DNA from: JAENVU01 sp031422675
GTDB taxonomy: Bacteria; Actinomycetota; Acidimicrobiia; IMCC26256; JAENVU01
NCBI GenBank assembly: GCA_031422675.1
Contig: JANPMG010000154.1
Span: 1-19,293 of the forward strand
DNA: 19,293 nt
Direction of reading: 5' to 3'
In this document: piece after piece, positions 12,745 to 19,293 of the stretch
How positions within the stretch are numbered: position 1 is the first letter of the stretch
Layout of the letters: each line of letters begins with the position of its first letter
Program-made: the position numbers and the translations under genes
The notes under the pieces: generated by a model
What the model was told of the DNA's origin: nothing
Databases searched by the model: none
Seen by the model: the letters and a program-made list of their open reading frames with translations, nothing else

Positions 12745-15371
12745 GCGGGTACCACACTCGATGCCGCGACCACCCCGCGGAAGCACAGATCGGCGGCGGT
12801 GTTGGCGGTGGCGCGCGTCTCGGCGTCGGGTGCCGCGTCGCCGAGTTGACGCAGCAGGTCCACCACCTGCTTGACGTACCGGACGAAATCACCGCCGGTG
12901 AGATCGTCGTCCTCGTCGAGAACGGCGGCGAGCGAGTCACCCGATGCCCACGCGTGGATCGCGTCGGTGAGGCCGGGATCCGGCCGGTGCGTCTCGGGCA
13001 GCCCGGCGTCCACTTCCCGGCCGTGCACGTCGCGCCAGGCGTGGTCCACGCCCCGGAAGCGTTGCGCGACGCGACTCGTGGGCCAGACCGCGGGCGGCAA
13101 CGGCCCGGTCCGATCCGGACCGCGCCGCTCGTACGTGTAGGTGGACATGATCGCCGCGAGTTCACACGGATCGAGACCGTCCACCAGGTTGCGGCGGAGG
13201 GTCTCGGCGATGAGCAGATCGGACTCGGAGTAGATGCGCGAGAGGAGGGTGCCGCCCGGCGTGAGCGTCCAGCCGTCGACGTAGCCGAGGTCGCGCAGCA
13301 CGTGCAGGACCCGATCGAACTGACGCGCCAGCGTCTCGGTGCGCCGCTGCGTACGGCCGCGCAGGCGAGTGGTGTCCTTGGTGAGTCGGTCCGCCGCCGC
13401 GGCGGCCTTCAGGTGCTGGGCGAGCTGGGGACAGGACCGGACCGGGTGGTCCGCGAGCAGGAGCTCGCGCGCCACCGTGGTGTCGTCGGGTGTGGCGGCC
13501 GGGTCGGAAAGCGTGGCCGCACGCAACGCCTCGGCGGCGGCCCGGCGAAACGGCACGCTGCGCGGGGCGAACGGCTTGGGGAGATCGAAGTGGCCGACGC
13601 GTTCGGGCGGACGGCGGAAGTCGCCCGGTCCGAGCCGAAAGATCTCACGATTGGTCCCGAGCATCATGAGCCGACCGCCGCTGCGTCCACTCTCGTGTTT
13701 GAGGACCACGGCGCGTCCGCCACCCCGGCGAGTGGTGACGATGTCGCCGGGCCGGAGCGCGTCGAGCGCTTCGACGATTCGTTGATGACGTCCGGCCTCG
13801 CGGCGCGCGAGTTCGACCGAGTGCGCGAGCTCGCGGTACTCCGTCACGTCGCCGCGGTCGCAGGTGGCCGCGGTCCGTAACTGTTCGAGCTGACGTTCGT
13901 TGGCATCGAGATGACGCTCGACGCGCACGACGTCACGATCGGCGTGGTACTGGGCGAAGGAGAGATTCAGCAGGCGGTGCGCCGTGTCGCTCGAATATCG
14001 CGCCACGAGATTCGTGGCCATGTTGTACGTGGGCCGGAACGACGACGTGAGTGCCGAACTCCGGCGCGACGCGAGCCCCGCCACCTGGTCGAAGGCCACG
14101 AACGGACTCCAACACACCACCGCGTAACCCTCGGGATCGATGCCCCGGCGACCGGCGCGCCCGGTGAGCTGGGTGTACTCGCCGGGGGTGAGGAACTCGT
14201 GGTGCTCGCCGGTGAACTTCGACAGCTTCTCGATGACGACGGTCCGCGCGGGCATGTTGATGCCGAGCGAGAGCGTCTCGGTGGCGAAGACCACTTTCAC
14301 CAACCCCGCCGCGAACGCCTCCTCCACCGCTTCTTTGAGCGGCGGGACGAGGCCCGCATGATGCGCGGCGATCCCGAGTTCGAATCCGCTGATCCACTCG
14401 TCGTACCCGAGCGCATCGAGATCGTCGTCCTCGAGCGGCCGGCTGCGTTCGTCGGCAAGGGCTCGAAGCGCCTGGCGTTCCTCCGGTGTGGTGAGGCGCA
14501 GCCCCGCCGCCAGGCACTGGCGGACGGCGTCGTCGCACGCGGCCCGGCTGAAGATGAACGAGATCGCCGGCAGCATCGAGCGTTCCTGGAGGAGCGCAAC
14601 CAGCTCGGAACGCCGGGGGGTCGCCAGGCGCGATCGAGGTTGGCTCCGGTCCCGAGGGCGCCCGCTCCCCCGCGCGTCGAGGCGGGTGGCCTCGGGATTC
14701 GGGCGTAGCTCGCTCGCGCGGCCGTCGCGCACGAAGGTCGGGAGCAGATGGATCTCCGGGTCGTTGCGCTCGGCGACCGCGTACAGGTTCGTCAGTTCCA
14801 CCGGCCGGGTCTCTTCGATCACCGTCGCCATGTGGCCGCGGACGGTCGCGATCCAGTCGGCCACCTCCTCCGCGTTGGACACCGTGGCCGAGAGGCACAC
14901 CAACGCCACGTCGAGGGGAAGGTGGATGATGACCTCCTCCCAGACGGCACCGCGATATCGATTCTGGAGGTAATGGACTTCGTCGAGCACGACGTACGCG
15001 AGGTGCTCGAGGGTGGCCGAGCCGGCGTAGATCATGTTGCGCAGGACCTCGGTGGTCATCACCACGATCGGGGCGTCTCCGTTCACCGCGTTGTCGCCGG
15101 TGAGCAGGCCGACCCGATCGGTTCCGTAGGTCCGGACGAAGTCGCCGTACTTCTGGTTCGAGAGGGCCTTGAGCGGTGTGGTGTAGAAGACCTTGCGCCC
15201 GTCCGCCAACGCCCGGTGCACGGCGTATTCGGCGACCAGGGTCTTTCCCGATCCCGTCGGTGCCGCGACCAACACCGAGGTGCCGGCGTCGAGCGCGTCG
15301 AAGGCCCGTTCCTGGAACGGATCGAGTTCGAGGCCGAGCCCGGCCGTGAAGGCCGAGCGCGACTCGGTCAC
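12741..15371 (-). CDS. helY: Ski2/Mtr4-like DEVH-box RNA helicase (HelY)
   Basis: An 876-residue ATP-dependent helicase. Motifs in order: DPFQERAFDAL (Q-like, 17-27), Walker A APTGSGKT (37-44), TTPLKALSNQK (motif Ia), TGDNAVN, DEVH (130-133), SAT (161-163), then AAHHAGLVPPLKEAVEEAFA, VKVVFATETLSLGINMPART, and QLTGRAGRRG (401-410, motif VI). The C-terminal part of about 400 residues includes the DSHCT region (EACELAAI-like: DPCELAAIMSTYTYERRGPD near 735-760), which is typical of Ski2/Mtr4 and the mycobacterial HelY. A basic insertion at about 225-255 is probably disordered. GTG at 15371 overlaps the preceding gene's stop as GTGA, and the next gene overlaps its own stop. tatA-tatC-helY order is common in actinobacteria (known). 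A role in RNA processing or decay is inferred from the family. Confidence 0.95.
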   Translation of the reverse strand: MTESRSAFTAGLGLELDPFQERAFDALDAGTSVLVAAPTGSGKTLVAEYAVHRALADGRKVFYTTPLKALSNQKYGDFVRTYGTDRVGLLTGDNAVNGDAPIVVMTTEVLRNMIYAGSATLEHLAYVVLDEVHYLQNRYRGAVWEEVIIHLPLDVALVCLSATVSNAEEVADWIATVRGHMATVIEETRPVELTNLYAVAERNDPEIHLLPTFVRDGRASELRPNPEATRLDARGSGRPRDRSQPRSRLATPRRSELVALLQERSMLPAISFIFSRAACDDAVRQCLAAGLRLTTPEERQALRALADERSRPLEDDDLDALGYDEWISGFELGIAAHHAGLVPPLKEAVEEAFAAGLVKVVFATETLSLGINMPARTVVIEKLSKFTGEHHEFLTPGEYTQLTGRAGRRGIDPEGYAVVCWSPFVAFDQVAGLASRRSSALTSSFRPTYNMATNLVARYSSDTAHRLLNLSFAQYHADRDVVRVERHLDANERQLEQLRTAATCDRGDVTEYRELAHSVELARREAGRHQRIVEALDALRPGDIVTTRRGGGRAVVLKHESGRSGGRLMMLGTNREIFRLGPGDFRRPPERVGHFDLPKPFAPRSVPFRRAAAEALRAATLSDPAATPDDTTVARELLLADHPVRSCPQLAQHLKAAAAADRLTKDTTRLRGRTQRRTETLARQFDRVLHVLRDLGYVDGWTLTPGGTLLSRIYSESDLLIAETLRRNLVDGLDPCELAAIMSTYTYERRGPDRTGPLPPAVWPTSRVAQRFRGVDHAWRDVHGREVDAGLPETHRPDPGLTDAIHAWASGDSLAAVLDEDDDLTGGDFVRYVKQVVDLLRQLGDAAPDAETRATANTAADLCFRGVVAASSVVPA

Positions 15372-15646
15372 GGCGCGGTGGTGCTCGAAGTGGGCGCGAT
15401 GGTCGACGACGAGGAGGTGGAGCCGGGGGCCGAGGAAGTCGTGCTGGTGCTGCGGTCCGGCGCCGGCGTGGATGACGGGGTGACCGCCGGCGCGGTGGAG
15501 ACGGGTCGATGACGAAAGATCATCACGAGGATCACGGTGAGCGCGAGGACGCCGATCACGGTGGCGACTGCGATCTGGATTTCCCGGGTGGTGCGGACCG
15601 GTGCGCCGTGGGCGTCCCGGCGTTGAGGCGTTCGCTTGTTGCTCAT
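15368..15646 (-). CDS. Small single-pass membrane protein with Ser/Thr/Pro tail
   Basis: A 92-residue protein. A basic N-terminus (MSNKRTPQRRDAHGAPVRTT) is followed by one hydrophobic segment (about 25-44, IAVATVIGVLALTVILVMIF), then a Ser/Thr/Pro-rich low-complexity tail of about 45 residues. By the positive-inside rule the tail would be outside. ATG overlaps the tatC stop as ATGA (15643-15646), and its own stop overlaps the helY GTG. The reading frame is thus locked between two coupled genes, which is good evidence that it is real. Function is unknown; the position next to tatC hints at an envelope role but does not show one. Confidence 0.82.
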   Translation of the reverse strand: MSNKRTPQRRDAHGAPVRTTREIQIAVATVIGVLALTVILVMIFRHRPVSTAPAVTPSSTPAPDRSTSTTSSAPGSTSSSSTIAPTSSTTAP

Positions 15647-16401
15647 CGGCGGAGGATCCTACCGATGACGATCGAACCCTCGTAGAACAGGATCATCGGG
15701 AACGCCATGAAGAACAGCGAGTACGGATCCTGGCTCGGCGTGATGACCGCGGCGAAGAGAAAGATCCCGACGACCGCCCACCGCCGCGCCCGCTGGAGTT
15801 GCTCCACCTGGATCACCCGCGCAATGAGCAGGAACACGAGCACCACCGGGAACTCGAAGCTCGCGCCGAAGGCCACGATCATCAATGAGATCAGGCTCAG
15901 ATACTTCTCGGACGTGTAGCTCGCTCGCTGTGACGATCCGCCGACGTCGATCAGGAACTCCAACGCCGGTTCGAGGGTCAGGAACGCAACGAACGCGCCC
16001 AACGCGAACAAGACGATCGCGGAGACCACGAATGGGATCGCGTACCGCTTCTCCTTGGGATTCAGGCCGGGGGTCACGAACCGCCACAGTTGGTACAGCC
16101 AGACCGGCAGGGCGAGCACGATGCCGCCATAGGTTGCGATCTTCAGCCGCGCGACGAACCCGTCGACGGGTGACAGGTTCTGCAGCCTCGCATTCGGCTT
16201 CTTCGCCGCGTCACGGTAGAAGCCGATGAGGAAATCCATGATCGGGTCGGAGAAGTAGAACGCCACGGCGGCACCGACCACCACCGCCGCGAGTGAGATG
16301 AAGATGCGATTCCGCAGTTCGGCGAGATGGTCGAGCATCGACATCTTGCCGTCGGCCGTGCGCGACGGTCGTTTGCGGCGCAACCACGCGAGACGGGACA
16401 C
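15643..16401 (-). CDS. tatC: Twin-arginine translocase subunit TatC
   Basis: A 252-residue integral membrane protein, the receptor for twin-arginine signal peptides. The conserved cytoplasmic N-terminus MSMLDHLAELRNRIFISLAA (from residue 20) precedes TM1. The periplasmic loop has NLSPVDGFVARLKIATYGGI, then ALPVWLYQLWRFVTPGLNPK before further segments such as IPFVVSAIVLFALGAFVAFL, with FEFPVVLVFLLIARVIQVEQ and RRWAVVGIFLFAAVITPSQD near the end. Six membrane segments can be counted, normal for TatC. The first 19 residues are an Arg-rich extension. GTG at 16401 lies 9 bases after the tatA stop. Its stop overlaps the next start. Confidence 0.97.
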   Translation of the reverse strand: MSRLAWLRRKRPSRTADGKMSMLDHLAELRNRIFISLAAVVVGAAVAFYFSDPIMDFLIGFYRDAAKKPNARLQNLSPVDGFVARLKIATYGGIVLALPVWLYQLWRFVTPGLNPKEKRYAIPFVVSAIVLFALGAFVAFLTLEPALEFLIDVGGSSQRASYTSEKYLSLISLMIVAFGASFEFPVVLVFLLIARVIQVEQLQRARRWAVVGIFLFAAVITPSQDPYSLFFMAFPMILFYEGSIVIGRILRR

Positions 16402-16410
16402 GGGATTCGA

Positions 16411-16884
16411 TCAGGCGCCGGGCGCGCGGAACCGCGAGGGAGCGCGCATGCCGGCGCCCGGGACGGGGTCGGCCGTGGGGGCTGGCGCACTGGAGTCGGG
16501 CGCACCGGAGGCGGCCGGGTGGGTCTCTGCGCCGAGGACCGGGCTGGATTCGGGCGGGCTGGATGCGGGGCCGAGGGCCGGGCGGAATCGGGACGGCGCC
16601 GGACGGCCGGCGAGCGCACCGGTGGCGGCCCCCGTGGTGCCCACCGTGCGGTACGCGCCGGCGTGCGGGTCGGCGTCGGGCCCGTTCGTGCGATTCGCGA
16701 CGGTGGGAACATCCGGAGTGTGCAGCACGTCGTGGATCTCGGCGCGCACGGTGTCCTGGATCTTGCGGAGCTCGCGCAGGCCGTGACCGACCTGGCGACC
16801 GACCTCGGGGAGGCGTTTGGGGCCGAAGACCATGAGGGCGACCACGAGGACGACCAAGATCTCGAGGGGGCCGAGTTGGGGCAT
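16411..16884 (-). CDS. tatA: Twin-arginine translocase subunit TatA/TatB family
   Basis: A 157-residue protein with the standard TatA/B layout: a short N-terminal membrane helix (GPLEILVVLVVALMVFGPKR), the FGPKRLPEVGR hinge, and an amphipathic helix (VGHGLRELRKIQDTVRAEIH). About 100 residues of Pro/Ala/Gly/Ser-rich, probably disordered, tail follow. Typical TatA is 60-90 residues, so the length is closer to TatB; the FGPKRLPEVG motif and lack of the TatB Glu at the start of the helix leave the subtype open. No second TatA/B gene is in the window. ATG at 16884 is preceded by a strong AGGAGG, 7 bases upstream. It is followed by tatC. Confidence 0.92.
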   Translation of the reverse strand: MPQLGPLEILVVLVVALMVFGPKRLPEVGRQVGHGLRELRKIQDTVRAEIHDVLHTPDVPTVANRTNGPDADPHAGAYRTVGTTGAATGALAGRPAPSRFRPALGPASSPPESSPVLGAETHPAASGAPDSSAPAPTADPVPGAGMRAPSRFRAPGA

Positions 16885-16924
16885 CAGGGGCCTCCTCTCT
16901 GATCGCGGATCGGACGGGCCCAGA

Positions 16925-17170
16925 TTACCGGGGGTCGGCGTCGGGTCCGGAGCGAGGGTCGGCGAGGTGTTCGAGGCGATTCATGAGGAGTGTCCGTTCG
17001 GACTCGACCGCCACCCGAAGCGGGGTCAGGGTCGGCTCGGTCTGTGCGAACGTGGCGAACAAGCGGTCGATCTCAGCGCGCAGTCGGCCCGACGCAGTGA
17101 CGATCAGCACGGTGGTGCCGCTCACGAACAGAGCAACGAGCACCAGGATGACGAGCGCGGCACCGGACAT
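16925..17170 (-). CDS. Small membrane protein upstream of tatA
   Basis: An 81-residue protein with one N-terminal hydrophobic segment (SGAALVILVLVALFVSGTTV, continuing to about residue 26) and a mostly helical, charged C-terminal half (RLRAEIDRLFATFAQTEPTL, later SERTLLMNRLEHLADP) that could form a short coiled coil. No known motif was recognised. Its stop lies 40 bases before the tatA ATG and its ATG is 21 bases after the zinc-ribbon gene, consistent with one transcription unit. The layout superficially resembles TatA/B (one membrane helix plus one amphipathic helix), but there is no FGP motif. Confidence 0.72.
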   Translation of the reverse strand: MSGAALVILVLVALFVSGTTVLIVTASGRLRAEIDRLFATFAQTEPTLTPLRVAVESERTLLMNRLEHLADPRSGPDADPR

Positions 17171-17191
17171 CCGGCGACGTTACAGCGTTGT

Positions 17192-17533
17192 CTAATTCGG
17201 CATGGAGCGACGAACGAGATCTTCGAGCTCGGAGAACCAGTCCTCGCGTTCGAGGACGAGGTGGAAATCGAGGAGATCGTCGGGCGCTAGGCGCGGGCCC
17301 AGATGCGGCTCGGCGAGTTCGGCCGGCATGCGCCAGACCTCCATGCGGACGCCGGAGGACACCAGCAGGTCCACGATGCGTTTGCTCGCGCCCTTGGCCA
17401 CCGCAACGGTGCAGTTCGGACACCGGAAGGTGTACGAACCGCTCTCGTCGTCGGAGCAGACCCGGACCACGAGCTCGTGGGCTCGTAGCTGTACGTCACC
17501 GCACGTTGGACAGTTGGCTCGGATTGTCGTCAC
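17192..17533 (-). CDS. Small zinc-ribbon protein
   Basis: A 113-residue protein. CPTC at residues 8-11 and CPNC at about 39-42 form a four-cysteine zinc-ribbon around a beta-rich segment (VQLRAHELVVRVCSDDESGS). The rest is VAVAKGASKRIVDLLVSSGV and an acidic helical end (DWFSELEDLVRRSMPN). GTG at 17533 begins VTTIRANCPTCG and has AAGGGG about 11 bases upstream; an upstream in-frame extension lacks support. The partner or nucleic acid it binds is unknown. It appears to be the first gene of the minus-strand run leading into tatAC-helY. The divergent GDPD gene starts 78 bases away, so both promoters should lie in 17534-17611; I see no clear hexamers there. Confidence 0.8.
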   Translation of the reverse strand: MTTIRANCPTCGDVQLRAHELVVRVCSDDESGSYTFRCPNCTVAVAKGASKRIVDLLVSSGVRMEVWRMPAELAEPHLGPRLAPDDLLDFHLVLEREDWFSELEDLVRRSMPN

Positions 17534-17611
17534 GCTCGAAAGCCCCTTTGAACTCCTTGGCACAGAAGCCATCGGCAGGGTTCGCGCGGCGCTTGAGACT
17601 CGTTTCGACAC

Positions 17612-18343
17612 GTGGCGGGGCCAGACGTCACCATCGCGACCGTGGTCATCACCTTCGCTCACCGGGGAGCCCGGTCCGAGCGGCCCGAGAACACCCTCGC
17701 GGCGTTCCACCGCGGCCTGGAAATGGGTGCGAACGGCCTAGAGAGTGACGCCTGGCTCTCGGCCGACGGTCAGGTGGTGTTGGTGCACGACCCGGTGTTC
17801 CGGCGCGGGTTGCGCAAGATTCGCGTCGGCGCGAGTACGGCGGCGGAACTAGCGGAGTACGAGGTGCCGCGCCTCGCGGATCTCTACGCCGAGTGCGGGA
17901 CCGCGTTCGAGCTGTCGATCGACGCCAAGGAGGAGCAAGTCATCGGTCCGATGGTCGAGGTCGCCCGGGCCGCCGGTGGTGGCGCGCCGGGACGCTTGTG
18001 GGTCTGTTCACCGGACCTGGAGGTCTTGCGCGCCCGGCGGCTGGAACTCGCCGACGTGAAGCTGGTCCACTCCCCCGGCTACGGCGGGGTCACCCCGGCC
18101 GGGTTCGAGCGTCACGCCGCCGACCTCGGGTCCGCGGGTGTGGACGCGCTCAACCTGCACCACTCGGACTGGAGTCTCGGGACCGTCACGTTGGTCCACC
18201 GCTTCGGCGTGAAGGCGCTGGCGTGGGACGCGCAGGAGATGCGTCACCTGTTGCGCGCGTTGCGCTTCGGGGTCGACGGCGTGTTCTCGGATCGCGTGGA
18301 CCGGATGCTCGCCGCGGTGGGCGAATGGAGAGGCGAGGCCTGA
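17612..18343 (+). CDS. Glycerophosphodiester phosphodiesterase family protein
   Basis: A 243-residue GDPD-type TIM-barrel enzyme, expected to hydrolyse glycerophosphodiesters to glycerol-3-phosphate and an alcohol. Visible signatures: FAHRGARSERPENTLAAFHR (HRG and ENT), GLESDAWLSADGQVVLVHDP (the ExD metal ligands and HDP), VPRLADLYAECG, ELSIDAKE, and the C-terminal VKALAWDAQEMRHLLRALRF then GVDGVFSDRVD. No signal peptide is seen, so it is probably cytoplasmic. GTG at 17612 is used; GTG at 17642 would start at VVITFAHRG and is equally plausible, since neither has a good ribosome site. It is the only + strand gene right of the dif candidate. Confidence 0.9.
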   Translation: MAGPDVTIATVVITFAHRGARSERPENTLAAFHRGLEMGANGLESDAWLSADGQVVLVHDPVFRRGLRKIRVGASTAAELAEYEVPRLADLYAECGTAFELSIDAKEEQVIGPMVEVARAAGGGAPGRLWVCSPDLEVLRARRLELADVKLVHSPGYGGVTPAGFERHAADLGSAGVDALNLHHSDWSLGTVTLVHRFGVKALAWDAQEMRHLLRALRFGVDGVFSDRVDRMLAAVGEWRGEA

Positions 18344-18356
18344 TCCGGATTGTTTC

Positions 18357-18380
18357 GGGCCCGGGGTTCTGGGCCCGGGG
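18357..18380. terminator. GGGCCC repeat between convergent genes, possible bidirectional terminator
   Basis: GGGCCCGGGG occurs twice, at 18357-18366 and 18371-18380. Because GGGCCC is self-complementary, the two copies can pair (18357-18362 with 18371-18376) into a 6-bp GC stem. It lies between the stops of the GDPD gene (+) and lepB (-). No T-run follows. Confidence 0.45.
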
Positions 18381-18392
18381 TCAGTGTCCGGG

Positions 18393-19139
18393 TCAGGCGG
18401 GGGCGCGCTCGCGTCGGCGCAGCAGGAAATATGCGCCGCTGCCCAACGCCAACGCGATCGGGATTCCCCACAACCAGCCGGGCACGTCGATTCGGTCCAG
18501 CGGCCAGATGGTCATGAAGACCGGGCCGACGAACAGGTCCCGATTCGCGGGGCCCCACTTGGTCGAGTCGTTCGAGAACTGTCGGTTGTCGCCGAGCATG
18601 AAGTACGAGTTCGCGGGGATCCGCTGGGACTCGAACGTGGTGGATTGCAGGCCGGCCGGCAGGTACGGCTCGGTGAGGACCTTGCCGTCGATGAGGATCG
18701 CCCCATCACGGCCTTCGATGATTTCGCCGGGCATCCCGACGATCCGCTTGACCAGGTCGTCCATGCCGGTGATCCCGGTGGCGTTGGGGGGCGTCCGGAA
18801 GACCACCACGTCGCCACGCGCCGGGTCGCGCAGGTCGAAGGCGAACTTGTTGACCAGCACGCGATCGTCGGTCTCGAGGCGGGGCACCATCGACTCCGAC
18901 GGGATGAAGAACGTCTGGAAGGCGTAACCCCGGACGAGGAACGCGAAGCCGACGGCGACGAGGATGATGATTCCCCACTCGATGAGGTTGCGCATCCGAC
19001 CGTCATCGGAATCGGCCGCGGTGGTCTTCGTGCTCGATGTGGTCACGCCGCTCGGCGGGAACTCGCTGCCCACGGCCGCGCCGCTCGTGGAAACCCCTGC
19101 GGGCGCGGCGGGTTCGGTGGCCAGATCGTCGGAGTTCAC
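18393..19139 (-). CDS. lepB: Signal peptidase I
   Basis: A 248-residue membrane protease that removes signal peptides from exported proteins. Residues 1-50 are a Ser/Thr/Ala/Pro-rich cytoplasmic leader. The membrane anchor is at about 51-70 (IEWGIIILVAVGFAFLVRGY). Box B FFIPSESMVPRLETDDRVLV contains the nucleophile Ser83. Box D DLVKRIVGMPGEIIEG contains the general base Lys131. Box E is MLGDNRQFSNDS (about 181-192). A second hydrophobic segment (WLWGIPIALALGSGAYFLLR) lies near the C-terminus, as in other actinobacterial LepB. I chose GTG at 19139 because GGGAGG (19154-19149) is 9 bases upstream of it, whereas it abuts the alternative ATG at 19148 with no spacing; that ATG would add three residues. 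Confidence 0.95.
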   Translation of the reverse strand: MNSDDLATEPAAPAGVSTSGAAVGSEFPPSGVTTSSTKTTAADSDDGRMRNLIEWGIIILVAVGFAFLVRGYAFQTFFIPSESMVPRLETDDRVLVNKFAFDLRDPARGDVVVFRTPPNATGITGMDDLVKRIVGMPGEIIEGRDGAILIDGKVLTEPYLPAGLQSTTFESQRIPANSYFMLGDNRQFSNDSTKWGPANRDLFVGPVFMTIWPLDRIDVPGWLWGIPIALALGSGAYFLLRRRERAPA

Positions 19140-19148
19140 TCGGTGCAT

Positions 19149-19154
19149 CCTCCC
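19149..19154 (-). promoter_or_regulatory. Ribosome binding site deciding the lepB start
   Basis: GGGAGG on the - strand directly touches the ATG at 19148 (zero spacing) but is 9 bases from the in-frame GTG at 19139. Normal spacing therefore favours the GTG. An inverted repeat ATGCGT/ACGCAT lies just upstream (about 19160-19190) and may be a promoter-proximal dyad. Confidence 0.5.
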
Positions 19155-19238
19155 ACGTGATGCGTACGGCGACCGTCATAGCGGACGCATATCCGCGCGC
19201 CCGCTCAGCCGCGCGGGGGACGCGCGTTCAGGGTCCCT

Positions 19239-19292
19239 TCAGGAACCGTCGCGGCGCGCGTCTCGATATCGCGCCAGCACGCGCGCCGCGAC
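19239..19292 (-). CDS. Possible C-terminal fragment of the gene upstream of lepB
   Basis: At the right edge a - strand frame is open to the window end and stops with TGA at 19241-19239. It reads VAARVLARYRDARRDGS, a plausible helical, Arg-rich protein end. In many actinobacteria lepB sits near rplS and rnhB, but 17 residues are too few to identify it, and other frames are also open for this distance. Confidence 0.25.
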   Translation of the reverse strand, partial: VAARVLARYRDARRDGS

Positions 19293-19293
19293 G

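Overview
The window is very GC-rich, dense coding DNA with many GTG starts and 4-base GTGA/ATGA gene overlaps. The gene content points to an actinobacterium. It has a DUF151 nuclease followed by a MerR regulator resembling Mycobacterium Rv1830 and then gcv genes, a DUF4193 protein, and a tat-helY cluster. The tandem ThyX-like protein and the small zinc-ribbon protein beside tat recall Acidimicrobiia, but that class assignment is inference. No phage, transposase, CRISPR, rRNA or tRNA was found by eye.

Layout. Positions 1-85 are poly-C rich sequence, probably a contig-end artefact. From 158 to 6205 every gene is on the + strand: DUF151 nuclease, MerR regulator with a candidate promoter/operator, gcvT, a tandem glycine riboswitch, gcvP, and a membrane J-domain protein. 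Positions 6206-6569 lie between convergent genes. This gap holds a strong candidate dif (XerC/XerD) site at 6281-6308, an exact inverted copy of its XerC side, further dif-like arms and a degenerate tandem repeat. From 6570 on, all genes but one are on the - strand. Reading leftward toward the dif candidate these are lepB, [GDPD on +], a zinc-ribbon protein, a small membrane protein, tatA, tatC, a small membrane protein, helY, a lipid-kinase-like protein without its catalytic half, and a tandem ThyX-like protein. A 393-bp structured intergenic region follows, then DUF4193, lnt, an Ala/Lys/Ser-rich protein and a GNAT acetyltransferase.

Working together. GcvT and GcvP are two proteins of the glycine cleavage system, and the riboswitch between them should tie GcvP synthesis to glycine. 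TatA/TatC (folded-protein export), LepB (signal-peptide removal) and Lnt (lipoprotein N-acylation) form an envelope-biogenesis theme. The 17533-to-10358 minus-strand run (zinc ribbon to ThyX-like) is tightly spaced or overlapping and probably one long transcription unit.

The most notable observations are the dif candidate placed exactly where gene orientation flips, with its extra inverted Xer arms; the double-domain ThyX-like enzyme whose signature motif is split between its halves; the kinase remnant; and the paired stem-loop structures in 9965-10357. All calls come from reading the sequence; no database search was run.
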